Shown here: positions 54,138 through 63,300 of the stretch, piece by piece | Layout: every line of letters starts with the position of its first letter | Position numbering within the stretch: the first letter of the stretch is position 1 | DNA from: Planctomycetota bacterium | GTDB lineage: Bacteria; Planctomycetota; UBA1135; GCA-002686595 | Direction of reading: 5' to 3' | DNA: 64,000 nt | NCBI GenBank assembly: GCA_016714045.1 | Contig: JADJNY010000003.1 | Coordinates: forward strand, 248,001-312,000 | Notes under the pieces: generated by a model | Databases searched by the model: none | What the model saw: the letters and a program-made list of their open reading frames with translations, nothing else | Told to the model about the DNA's origin: nothing | Position numbers and translations under genes: made by a program

Positions 54138-55793
54138 CTACGCTCGGCGTGCGGCGCCCTCCAGGTGCGCGAGCGCTGCGACCGCCACTGTCGCCGGTCC
54201 TTCCCGCGCGACCAGCCATCGACCGAGGAGGTCCGCCGCGAGCGTGAACCGGCTCGACTCGAACCGCGTGCTGCCGAGCCATGAGCGCGCCGCCGCGAGT
54301 TCGCGCGCGAGCTGGGCGAGGACGAGCTCCGTGTCGACGACGCGACCGTCCTCGAGCTGCGCGCGGTGGCGGATCCACGCACGAAGGGTCGCGCGCGCCG
54401 CGTCGCCGGCTGCGGCGTCGATGCGCCGGCCGCGGACGACGGTCGGGCCGCATCCGGCGAGCCAAGCCTCGAGCTGCGCGAGCGCGCACTCGAGCTCCGT
54501 CGCGAAGCCGGCCTCCGTGATGCGCCCCGCCGGGACCGCGAACAGGTCGCGCGCCGCGAGCGCGGTTTCCGGCGACGGACGCGCGAGTTGGTTGGGGCCC
54601 GCGAGCACCGGGTCGAGCTCCATGCGCGCGACGCCGACGAGGCTCGGGTGCGCGACGCGCGTGCCGTCGAAGCCGTCGCGCACCTCGCGGCGGACGTCCG
54701 CGCCGACGCGGTCGAGCGTACCGCGGTGTCGTGCGGCGTCGGGCGCGTTCGGGACGCGCGCCGTGGCGTCGCCGAGCGCGTGCGCGCCGCGGCGGTGACA
54801 CGTGCGCACGAGGAGCTCGCCGAGGGCGCGCTGAAAGCACCCTGTTTCATCGCGCGCGTCGCGATCGGGCAGGACGGACGCGCGATTGGCGCCGAAGGCC
54901 CGCGCGAACGAGGCCATGTGGCCGGCGCGGCCGAGGGCGAGACCGGCCGAGTGATCGCGGAGCTCGTGGAGCAGCTCATCCATCTCGAACGCGGCGAGCG
55001 CCGACTCGATCCGAGCGGTCGCGCGGAACGTTCCGAGCGGCAGGCCGAGTTCGCGCTGCGCCGCAACGAACAAGTCGTTCCAAAGGCGTGCTTCGCCGTG
55101 GTGCTCGAGGTCGGGCAGGTCGAAGTACGGCGCGGATCCGCTTGCGACGAGCTCGCGCGCGTTGTGGAACGCGAAGAGCGCGAAGTCGAACAGCGACGCG
55201 GAGACGGGTTCCCCGTCGACGAGCACGCGGGGTTCGACCTGGCGCCAGCCGCGCGGGCGGACGAGCAGCGTCGGGAGCGCGCCGAGCGGCAGCTCGTGCA
55301 CGCGCCCCGTGTCCGGCGCCACGTGACGTAGGTCGCGGCGCACGGCGTCGCGCAGGTTGACGTGGCCGTCGATCACGTTCTGCCACGTGGGCGCGAGCGC
55401 GTGCTCGAAGTCGGCGACGAGCGCGTTCGCGCGGCTTGCGAGCCCTTGCACGATCGACCGGCGGTCGACCGGGACGACGAGCTCGACGCGCCGGTCGCGC
55501 AGGTCGTTCGGAGCGGGCGCGACGCGCCAGCCGCCATCGCGGACCGCGCTCGTCGACGCGTCGAAGTCCGGGCGCCAGCCGAGGTCGAGCTCGCGCTGTA
55601 CGGCGTCGCGGCGGGCGAGGAGCTCGGCGCGTGGCGCGCGGAAGGACCGTTCCAGTTTGAGGAGGAACGCGAGCGCCTCCCCGGTCAGGACGTGCCCGGC
55701 GCCCGCGACGGCGTGGCCGAGGACGGTGACGGCGGGCGGGGTCGAAGGAAGAGCGGCGAGGAGGGCGGAGCCTCCCGAGCGGTGTACGAGCAT
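54138..55793 (-). CDS. Malate synthase A-like protein with altered active-site signature
   Basis: A 551-residue relative of malate synthase A (acetyl-CoA plus glyoxylate to malate). Family blocks are clear: PTWQNVIDGHVNLRDAV (about residue 132), EPVSASLFDFALFAFHNA, EARLWNDLFVAAQRELGLP, ESALAAFEMDELLHELRDHS, LLVRTCHRRGAHALG and DGFDGTRVAHPSLVGVA. However, the segment normally GLNCGRWDYIFS, which supplies an Mg-ligand aspartate, reads GLALGRAGHMAS here, with no gap in the surrounding alignment. The glutamate two helices before is kept. The protein may be inactive, altered in substrate, or may use another ligand. ATG 55793 gives the family N-terminus. The matching isocitrate lyase is not in the window. 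Confidence 0.8.
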   Translation of the reverse strand: MLVHRSGGSALLAALPSTPPAVTVLGHAVAGAGHVLTGEALAFLLKLERSFRAPRAELLARRDAVQRELDLGWRPDFDASTSAVRDGGWRVAPAPNDLRDRRVELVVPVDRRSIVQGLASRANALVADFEHALAPTWQNVIDGHVNLRDAVRRDLRHVAPDTGRVHELPLGALPTLLVRPRGWRQVEPRVLVDGEPVSASLFDFALFAFHNARELVASGSAPYFDLPDLEHHGEARLWNDLFVAAQRELGLPLGTFRATARIESALAAFEMDELLHELRDHSAGLALGRAGHMASFARAFGANRASVLPDRDARDETGCFQRALGELLVRTCHRRGAHALGDATARVPNAPDAARHRGTLDRVGADVRREVRDGFDGTRVAHPSLVGVARMELDPVLAGPNQLARPSPETALAARDLFAVPAGRITEAGFATELECALAQLEAWLAGCGPTVVRGRRIDAAAGDAARATLRAWIRHRAQLEDGRVVDTELVLAQLARELAAARSWLGSTRFESSRFTLAADLLGRWLVAREGPATVAVAALAHLEGAARRA

Positions 55794-55957
55794 GCGGTCT
55801 CCGGCGCGCCTTGCGGGAGCGTGCCAGTGGAAACGTACCCCTGGCGGAGAGGGCATGCAGGCCGCGGAGAGCGGACTTGTGTCGCAGGGAAAGGGTTTCC
55901 GGGGGGAGACTGCGGGGTGGGCTCGGGGCGGTCCGGCGGTGGGGGCGCGGCCTTCGT

Positions 55958-56794
55958 TCAGTCGAAGACGATCTCGTCGTCGTCCGCGTCGGCGGAAACG
56001 TCGATCGTGCCCGAGGCGATGAGGTCGTCGCCCGCTCCCCACGCGTCGAAGGAGACGCTGCCGTCGGAGAGGAGCACGCACTCGAGCGAAAGCACCGCCG
56101 GACCCTTGCCGTCGTAGAAGAACGTCTCGATGTAGCCCGACGGCACGTCGCTCGAGTCGTCGGCGGCGAGCGTGAAGCAGGTCATCCCCTGGACGAGGAA
56201 CGTCCCCGCGCCCTCGACCACGTAGTTCGTGAAGGAGTAGCTCACCTGCACGACGTACTTGTTCGCGTCCGGGAACTCCGCGAGCGCGACGAAGAGCGAG
56301 AGGCCGTAGGGGATCCCCTTGCCTTCCGTCCCGGTGAGGTCCGCGACGCCGCGCATGCCCCAGCTCGGAGCGCCCATCGCGCCGACCCCGAGGTTCGTCG
56401 AGCACGACTCCGCGATCTCCGTCAGGAAATCGGCCGGGTCCAGGTATTCGGTGAGCTGGATCGAGCCCTCGAGCGCCAGATCCTCCTCGGTGTCCGTGCA
56501 GTCGAACACGATCGAGAGCGTGTCGGGGTGGCCGTTCGAGTTGTCGTCGGCGCCCTGCGTCGCGGTCGGGCAGCCCGGGGCGAGCGTCGGGAGCGAGACG
56601 TCGTCGATCGCCCAGTTCAGCGTCGTGAGCATCGTGCCGCCAGCGACGTCGGTCAGGTCGCGCGGGGCGAGTCCCAGCGTCGCGAGGGCGGCGGTGGCGT
56701 CTCCGCCGCCTCCCCCTCCGCCACCGGAGCCGCCGCCGCCGCAGGCGCCGAGGAGGAACAGGACGGGGACGAGGGACGCGAGACCGTTGCGCAT
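55958..56794 (-). CDS. Hypothetical lipoprotein with poly-Gly spacer
   Basis: A 278-residue secreted protein: lipoprotein signal LASLVPVLFLLGAC, then a glycine spacer (GGGGSGGGGGGGG) linking lipid anchor and domain. The rest is acidic and beta-rich, with three pairs of spaced cysteines (PGCPTAT...FDCTDTE; AESCSTNLG; MTCFTLAAD; LECVLLSDG), possibly disulfides in the envelope. It contains ADDNSNGHPDTLSIVF. No domain family is recognised; the planctomycete-style poly-Gly after the lipobox also occurs in the 34893-36635 lipoprotein. It is divergent from the ECF sigma gene (155 bases), so a regulatory link is possible but not shown. Confidence 0.75.
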   Translation of the reverse strand: MRNGLASLVPVLFLLGACGGGGSGGGGGGGGDATAALATLGLAPRDLTDVAGGTMLTTLNWAIDDVSLPTLAPGCPTATQGADDNSNGHPDTLSIVFDCTDTEEDLALEGSIQLTEYLDPADFLTEIAESCSTNLGVGAMGAPSWGMRGVADLTGTEGKGIPYGLSLFVALAEFPDANKYVVQVSYSFTNYVVEGAGTFLVQGMTCFTLAADDSSDVPSGYIETFFYDGKGPAVLSLECVLLSDGSVSFDAWGAGDDLIASGTIDVSADADDDEIVFD

Positions 56795-56922
56795 GGTTGG
56801 CTTCCGTGGAGGTGAGGTTGGACGGAGGCTCGCCGCGCCGGAGAGACCGCGGATCCGCCACGATTCCGGCAGAAATTCGCGGGCACGCCCTGCGCGGCGC
56901 GCGTGGTCGCTTGGGGCAGCGC

Positions 56923-56928
56923 TACGAT
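56923..56928 (+). promoter_or_regulatory. -10-like hexamer TACGAT before the ECF/kinase pair
   Basis: TACGAT lies 20 bases before ATG 56949. No -35 box at the expected spacing. Confidence 0.3.
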
Positions 56929-56948
56929 GCGCGCCCCGAGCGAACGGC

Positions 56949-57530
56949 ATGGCCCCGAGCCCCTCCCCGAGCGACGTTACGCGGCTGCTCCAGGCCGCCC
57001 AGACCGGGACTCCGGGCGCCTTCGAGGCCTTGCTCCCGCTCGTCTACGAGGAGCTGCGCGGACTCGCGCGCTCGCTCCTGCGCGGCGAGAACGCGGCGCG
57101 CACGCTCGAGCCGACCGCGCTGGTCCACGAGGCGTGGATGCGCCTCGGGGCGCAGGACTCGCTCGGCTTCGAGCACCGCTGCACGTTCTTCGCCGCGGCG
57201 GCGAGCACGATGCGGCGGATCCTCGTCGATCGCGCGCGGCGGCGCGCGCGGGAAAAGCACGGCGGAAACGTGCGGCACGAGCCCCTCGACGACACGATCG
57301 CGGCGCTCGAGGAGAGCTGCGGCGACGTCCTGGCGCTGGAGGTGGCGCTGGAGGAGCTCGCTGCGCGCGACGCGCGCAAGGCGCGGCTCGTCGAGCTCCG
57401 CTTCTTCGCGGGGCTCGGCATGCGCGAGTCGGCCGAGGTGCTCGCGATCTCCGAGCGGCAGGCCGAGCGCGACTGGGCCGTCGCGCGCTCCTACCTCCGC
57501 GAGCGGCTCGCGTCCGTGCTGGAAGACTGA
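56949..57530 (+). CDS. ECF sigma factor of the planctomycete type, paired with a kinase
   Basis: A 193-residue ECF sigma factor. Region 2 has FEALLPLVYEELRGLARSLL, TLEPTALVHEAWMRLG and STMRRILVDRARRRAREKHGG; region 4 has RLVELRFFAGLGMRESAEVLAISERQAERDWAVARSYL. This style (VHEAWMRL; HFFAAA-like FFAAAASTMRRILVD) is the planctomycete/acidobacterial ECF group (TIGR02999-like) lacking classic anti-sigma factors and usually sitting beside Ser/Thr kinases. The kinase gene starts 6 bases after the stop, so phosphorylation control is likely. No C-terminal extension is present. Confidence 0.92.
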   Translation: MAPSPSPSDVTRLLQAAQTGTPGAFEALLPLVYEELRGLARSLLRGENAARTLEPTALVHEAWMRLGAQDSLGFEHRCTFFAAAASTMRRILVDRARRRAREKHGGNVRHEPLDDTIAALEESCGDVLALEVALEELAARDARKARLVELRFFAGLGMRESAEVLAISERQAERDWAVARSYLRERLASVLED

Positions 57531-57536
57531 GGGACG

Positions 57537-60230
57537 ATGGCCGCGCCGAACGACAGCTTTGCGGCCGCGGAGGAGCGCTTCCACGCCTGGCTGGAGGCCG
57601 GCGCGGACGCCGCGGCCCGCGCTGCGATCGTGCGCTCGGCGCGCGACGAGGACGCGGAGCTCGGCCGACTGCTCGACCTCCTGATCCGCGGGTACACGCA
57701 CCTCGAGCCGGGGTTTCTCGAGCCGGCCGACGAGGAGGGACTCGCGGGGAGCGCCCTCGGCGGCTTCGTGCTCTCGCGCGTCCTCGCACGCGGCGGCATG
57801 GGCGTCGTCTACGAAGCCGAACAGGCCGCCCCGCGCCGCACCGTGGCCGTGAAGATCGTCCGGGTCGCCGACGGGCGTGCCGCGGACGTCGAACGCGAAG
57901 CGGCGCTGCTCGCGCGGCTCTCGCACCCGAACGTCGCGCAGGTCCATGCCGCGGGCGCGCTCGAGCGCGGCGGGCGCGTCTTTGCGTGGTTCGCGATGGA
58001 GCTCGTCTCCGGCGCGCGCTCGATCACGCGCTTCGCCGACGAGGCCGCGCTCGACCTCGACGCGCGGCTCGCGCTGTTCCTCGACGCGTGCGCCGCGCTG
58101 CAGCACGCGCACCAGCGCGGCGTGCTCCACCTCGACGTCAAGCCGTCCAACCTGCTCGTCGACGACGCCGGAACGGTGAAGGTGATCGACTTCGGGATCG
58201 GGCGCGCGCGCGGAGCGGACGACGCGCTCGGTTTCGCCGGCGCGGGGACGTTCGTTGCGATGGCGCCGGAGCAGCTCGACCCCGACGCGGTCATTGACGC
58301 GCGAGCGGACGTTCACGGCCTCGGAGCCGTGCTCTGCGAGCTCGTCGCGGGACGGCCGCTCCGCGCGCTCGACGGTCTGGCGCCGGACGCGGCCACGCGC
58401 CGCGTGCGCAAGCCGGTCGAGCTCGCGCTCGGGGCCGACGTGCCCTCCGACCTGGCCGCGATCGTCGCCCGGGCCGTGGCGCACGACGCCGGCGATCGTT
58501 ACGCGGGGATCGCCGAGCTCGCAGAAGACGTGCGGCGCTTCCGCGCGTGCGAGCCCGTGCGCGCGCGGCCGCCGAGCGTGTTCCGTCGTCTCGCGCTCTT
58601 CGTGCGGCGTCGGCGCGCGCTCGCCGCGGCCGCCGTGCTCGTCGCGCTCGCGCTGGCGGGAGGATCGACGGCGGCGCTCGTGTCCGCGGTGCGTGCGCGC
58701 GACGCGCTCGCTGCGGAGACCCGCGCGCGCGCGCGGGCCGAGCGCGTGCTCGCTCTGCACGAGCGCATCTTCGCCGCCTACCGTCCGGGCAACGCGCTCG
58801 GTCGCGAGGTCGACGTCCGCGCGGTGCTCGACGGCGCGCTCGCAGCCTGCGAACGCGAGCTCGCCGGCGATCCGAGCGCGCTCGCCGAGATGCTTGGCGT
58901 GCTCGCGGCCACGCGCACCGAGCTCGGCGATCTCGCGCGGGCGAAAGAGCTCTTCGAGCGCGCGCTCGAGCTCGCGCCCGTGCGCGAAGACGGCTCCGTC
59001 GACGCGCCGCTGCGCTCGAGCTTCGCGTACGCGCTGATCCAACTCGGTGAGCGCGACCGCGCGCGGAGCGAACTCGAGCAGGCGCTGCCCGTCCTGCGCG
59101 CCGACCCGGCGGCGCGTGCCGAGCTGGGGCTCGCGTTGTACCGCGCGTCGGAGCTCGCACGCCTTTCAGGCGACGCAGTATCCGCGCGCGCGCGGCTCGA
59201 CGAGGCGCTCGCGCTCTGCGGCGACGAGCGAACCGTCTTGCGCGCGCGTGTACTCGAGCAGCTCGGAGCGGTCGAGTACCGCGCGCGCGACCTCGCCCGC
59301 GCCGAGGAGCTGCACCGCGAGGCGCTCGCGATCGGCGGCGAGCGGCTCCCCGAGCTCCACCCCGCGCGCGCTTCGATGGAGAACAGCCTCGCGGGCGACC
59401 TCTTCGAACGCGGCAAGGTGCAGGAGGCGCGCGAACATTGGGAGCGCGCGCTCGCCACGTTCGAGCAGGTGCTGGACGCGACGCACCCCGACCTCGCGAC
59501 CGTGCTCGGGAACCTCGCGCTGGCGCGCGAGCGCACGGGCGACCTCGACGGCGCGATCGAGCTGCACGAGCGCGCGCTCGCGGCGCGGCGCGCGGCGCTG
59601 GGCGAGGCGCACCCGCGGGTCGCGGGCACGCTGCGCAATCTCGCGATGGCGTGCCTCGCGCGGAAGGACCTCGCGCGCGCCGAGGCCTGCGCGCGCGACG
59701 CGATCGCGGTCGACGAGCGCGCGTGCGCGCGCCCCGGCGCACCGTGCGATGGCGCGGACCTGGGGCAGGACTACTTGACGCTCGGCATCGTCTTGCGCGA
59801 GCGGCGCGACCTCGACGGCGCCATGCGCGCGGCGCAAGAGTGCGTGCGGCAGCTCCGCGCGGCGCTCCCCGCGGGGCACGCCGATCTGGCGCAACCGCTG
59901 ACGCTGCTCGGGAGCACGCTCGTCGACCTCGGGCGCGCGGCGGAGGCCGAGCCGCTCCTGCGCGAAGCGCTCGAGCTGCGCCGCGCGAAGTTGCCGGGGA
60001 GCTGGCTCGCGGCGAACAGCGCGAGCGTGCTCGGCGGGGCGCTGGTCGAGCTCGGGCGGCACGCGGAAGCGGAGGAGCTGCTCGCGCCCGCGGCCGAGGC
60101 GCTGGCGAAGGCGCTCGGCCCGCGTGATTTCCGCGTGCGCGACGCCTGGAAGCGCCTCGCGACACTGTTCGAGCGCACCGGCCGCACGGAGAGCGCCACG
60201 GAGCTGCGCGAACGCGCCGCCGGTCCGTGA
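57537..60230 (+). CDS. Membrane Ser/Thr protein kinase with extracytoplasmic TPRs
   Basis: An 897-residue Hanks-type kinase. After about 75 N-terminal residues, the kinase domain has the loop LARGGMGVVYEA (about 84-95), VAVK lysine (about 105), HLDVKPSNLL at the catalytic loop (about 198; the usual HRD arginine is Leu) and VIDFGIG for metal binding. A TM helix follows near residue 365 (ALAAAAVLVALALAGGSTAALV), then TPR-like repeats (for example ARAEELHREALAIGGERLPELHP, TGDLDGAIELHERALAARRAALG) to the C-terminus. Predicted topology puts the kinase inside and the repeats outside. It probably phosphorylates the adjacent sigma factor. Confidence 0.9.
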   Translation: MAAPNDSFAAAEERFHAWLEAGADAAARAAIVRSARDEDAELGRLLDLLIRGYTHLEPGFLEPADEEGLAGSALGGFVLSRVLARGGMGVVYEAEQAAPRRTVAVKIVRVADGRAADVEREAALLARLSHPNVAQVHAAGALERGGRVFAWFAMELVSGARSITRFADEAALDLDARLALFLDACAALQHAHQRGVLHLDVKPSNLLVDDAGTVKVIDFGIGRARGADDALGFAGAGTFVAMAPEQLDPDAVIDARADVHGLGAVLCELVAGRPLRALDGLAPDAATRRVRKPVELALGADVPSDLAAIVARAVAHDAGDRYAGIAELAEDVRRFRACEPVRARPPSVFRRLALFVRRRRALAAAAVLVALALAGGSTAALVSAVRARDALAAETRARARAERVLALHERIFAAYRPGNALGREVDVRAVLDGALAACERELAGDPSALAEMLGVLAATRTELGDLARAKELFERALELAPVREDGSVDAPLRSSFAYALIQLGERDRARSELEQALPVLRADPAARAELGLALYRASELARLSGDAVSARARLDEALALCGDERTVLRARVLEQLGAVEYRARDLARAEELHREALAIGGERLPELHPARASMENSLAGDLFERGKVQEAREHWERALATFEQVLDATHPDLATVLGNLALARERTGDLDGAIELHERALAARRAALGEAHPRVAGTLRNLAMACLARKDLARAEACARDAIAVDERACARPGAPCDGADLGQDYLTLGIVLRERRDLDGAMRAAQECVRQLRAALPAGHADLAQPLTLLGSTLVDLGRAAEAEPLLREALELRRAKLPGSWLAANSASVLGGALVELGRHAEAEELLAPAAEALAKALGPRDFRVRDAWKRLATLFERTGRTESATELRERAAGP

Positions 60231-60252
60231 GCCGGCGCCTGCGGAGCGCTCG

Positions 60253-60278
60253 CGGCCGTGCGCTTTCGTGCGCGGCCG
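60253..60278. terminator. 11-bp hairpin after the kinase gene
   Basis: CGGCCGTGCGC and GTGCGCGGCCG pair (two G-U) around a TTTC loop, starting 22 bases after the kinase stop. Lies between convergent genes with the next hairpin and may serve as a bidirectional terminator; no T tract. Confidence 0.45.
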
Positions 60279-60291
60279 GAATCGAACCACC

Positions 60292-60334
60292 CCGCACGGC
60301 GTGGCCGCGAGAATTCGCGGCACACGCCGTGCGG
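60292..60334. repeat. Near-perfect 19-bp palindrome between convergent genes
   Basis: Outer arms CCGCACGGCGTG/CACGCCGTGCGG and inner arms GCCGCGA/TCGCGGC form one long stem with a single bulged A and a GAAT loop. It sits 43 bases from the stop of the surface-protein gene and can fold equally on both strands. Could be a terminator, a transcript stabiliser or a REP-like palindrome. Confidence 0.7.
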
Positions 60335-60377
60335 CCCGAGGGCGTCCTGTTGGCTCGTGCTGCGCCCGCGGTGGCGA

Positions 60378-63300
60378 TCACCACGTCAGCCGGACGCCAT
60401 TCGTGACGTTGAAAGTGGCCGGCAGGCAGAAGGTGCTCGCGGCATTGCGATAGTAGGTCTGGTAGGAGCGCACGACGCCGCTGCCCGGCGTCACGAGACC
60501 GCGCGTCGCGACGGACGGGTCGCCCGGCAAGGGGAAGTCCGAGGCTCCGGCGACGTTGGTCCTCGTCCGCAGTCGGATCAGGTTCCCTCCGGCGCACCGC
60601 ACGCCGTCGCCGAAGACGAGGTTCGTCACGAGGTCGCCCTGCAAGTAGATGCAAGCGGAGCTCGCGGGCATGCCCGAGCCGTGCAGGATCAAGGTGTCGA
60701 GCGAAGGCTCGCCCGTGCCGGTGAGCAGCGCTCCCGCCGGGTTCGTCGAGTTCGCGCAGCCGCGGCCGGGGTCCCCTGAGTTGCCGCAGGGGCAGGCGAG
60801 GGAGTCGAGCTCCTCGGCCGCGACGTTCTGCGCCGTCGTCCCGGAGATCGAGTCGAAGGTCCCGCCGACGTGGAGCCGGTTCGTGCTGCCGCCGCCGATG
60901 CCGCTCGCCAGGCACAGCGACTGGGCGCGTCCCACGGAGACTCCGGAGCGGACGCCGCCTGCGGGGAGCATGACGTGCGATCCGTCGAAGGAGGCGAGGC
61001 CCTCGGCGGGGCGACCGCTCACCGACGCAAAGCTGCCCGCCATGTACAGGAGTCCAGGCTGCCCCGTCGCCGCCGGGACGACCGCGAAGTCGTCGATCGT
61101 GCCGCTGACTCCGAACAGGAACGAGTCCGAGAGCCGCGTCAGGCCCGCCGGGCCGCCGACGTAGAGGTCCGAGGCCTGCGGGCCAGCGCCGTCCGGGTCG
61201 AACTCGGCGAGCGCGGAAAGGCCCGCGCTGAGTTGCAGCACTTGGGTCCACGTCGCCGAGGGGCCCTGGCCCGAGCTTCGGTAGAGACCCGCCGCGGCAC
61301 CGCCGCCCGTCGCGACCCCGGCGTGGAGGTTCGATTGGTAGGTGGCGAAGCAGGTCACGCCTTGGGTGCCGCTGACCATCCCAGCCGAGCTCCAGCTGAA
61401 TCCGTCCCAGAGCGCGATGCGGGTCGCCGTCGTGCCCCCCGCGCTCGTGAAATCGCCGCCGACGAACAACGCCGGCGGACTCCCGAACACGGTCAGCGCA
61501 TGGACGGTGTCGTTGAGCCCGTTCTGAGCTCCTGAGCCCAGGCCTTGCCACGCCGCACCATCCCAACGGGCGATGCGGCGTGCGTTCTGTCCGCCGCCCG
61601 CACCGGCGGGGCTCTGCGTGAACATCCCGCCGGCATAGAGCACGGCCGGGTTTCCGCCGGGCCCGTCGAGGTCCGCGCCGACGAGCGCGTTCACGGCGCC
61701 GTTGTTGAGCGTCCCGAGGGCCGACCACGACGTGCCGTTCCAGACCGAGACGCCCGTGTCGGTCCCGGCGACGAGCTCTGGCCCCGTGCCGAAATCGAAG
61801 GCGATCAGGGCGCGGACGGGGCTCGCAAGACCGGTCGCCATCGCCGTCCAGTCCGCGGAGTCCCAACCGTCCCCGAAGCACATGGGACTGCCGGCGAAGA
61901 GGTCGAGCGTGGCCGTGTTGCTCGTCGTCGAACCGCCGCACGCGTCCGTCACGAGCACGTCGTAGGCGCCGAGATCGGCCGCGGACACGGAGGCGAGCGT
62001 CAGCGTGATCGACGGGCCGGCGCTCGACCCGCTGCCTCCCGGAAGCGCCGTGCCGTTGCGGCGCCACTGATAGGCGAAGGGCGGCGGCCCCGTGACGGTG
62101 ACGACGAACGACGCCGCCTGTCCGGGCACGGCGATCTGGTTCGTCGGCTGGGACGTGATCGTCGCCGCGCCTCCCTGGCATTCGTCCGGGATCAGATCGC
62201 CGTTGCAGTCGGCTTCGCACGCGTCGACGAGGCCGTCGTTGTCGCAGTCGACGTAGAGACCGGTCATCACGTACGCGGCTCCCGCATTGGGCGCGCTGTT
62301 GTCGGCCTGGTCGCCGTCGACGCCCGTGGCGGCGCTGGCTTCACCCACGGCGCTGACCACGAAGTAGTCGACCAGCGGGGAGTTCGCGGGCGTCGTGTAG
62401 CTCTGGCTGATCGCGACGCTCCAGCCGAATCCATCGAACGCGTTCGGGTTGGAGGCTTTGACGTAGGTGAGCGGCCTCCAGGTCGTGCCGCAGCGGCCGA
62501 ACACGTAGGCCGAGCCCGCGTCAGGAACGCTGTTGTCGGTCTGGTCCCCGTTGATGCCGGCCGATCCGCCGTACTCCCGTGGGGCGGTCACGACGATGCG
62601 CTCGCCTTGGACGGCGACCCCGCCGCCGAACAGGTCGAGCGAATCGGTATTGGTCGCCTTGAGGTAGGCCTGCTGCACCCACGATCCTGCAGCGTGCGAG
62701 AACACGTAGGCCGCGCCGGAGCGAGGGGCGCCGTTGTTCGACTGATTGCCGTCGACTCCGGTCGCCGTGCTGCTTTCGCCCCGCGCTCCGACGACGGCGG
62801 TCAGGCCGTCGACAGCGATGGAGGAACCGAACCGGTCCGCGGCGTCGGGGGTCGAGGCCTTGATGTACGCCTCCTGCGACCATCCGCCGATCGGTCGCGA
62901 GAAGGCGTAGACCGCGCCCGACGCCGGCATGCTGTTGTCGGTTTGGTTGCCGTTGAGGCCCATTGCGCCGCTGGACTCTTCATCCGCGCCGACGAGCAGC
63001 ACGGGCAGACCTGCTTGGTCGCCGAGCGCCAACGAGACACCAAAGCTGTCGCCCGCGTTGGTGTTCGAGGCCTTGACGTAGGCCTCCTGCGACCAATGGG
63101 CGCCATCGAAGTGGAAGACGTAGACCGCTCCGGAGTCCAACCCGGAATTGTCGGCCTGGTTGCCGTCGATGCCCGTCGCAAGGCTGCGCTCGTGGGGCGC
63201 GGCAATCGCGATGCGGTTCTTCCACAGCGCGACACGCTCTCCAAAGTGGTCTCCGGTGTCGGTGTTCGACGCCTTCAGGTACGCGACCTGGGTCCACGTC

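Noticed and set aside
54138..56861. Fusion of the malate synthase-like protein with an upstream N-terminal extension
   Set aside because: The extension is Arg-rich shadow of the separate lipoprotein gene in another frame.
60270..60345. Minus-strand tRNA-like element with GGTTCGATTCC and a 7-bp acceptor-like pairing
   Set aside because: Total length would be about 60 bases, the T stem does not pair properly and there is no anticodon arm; the pairing is explained by the palindromes.
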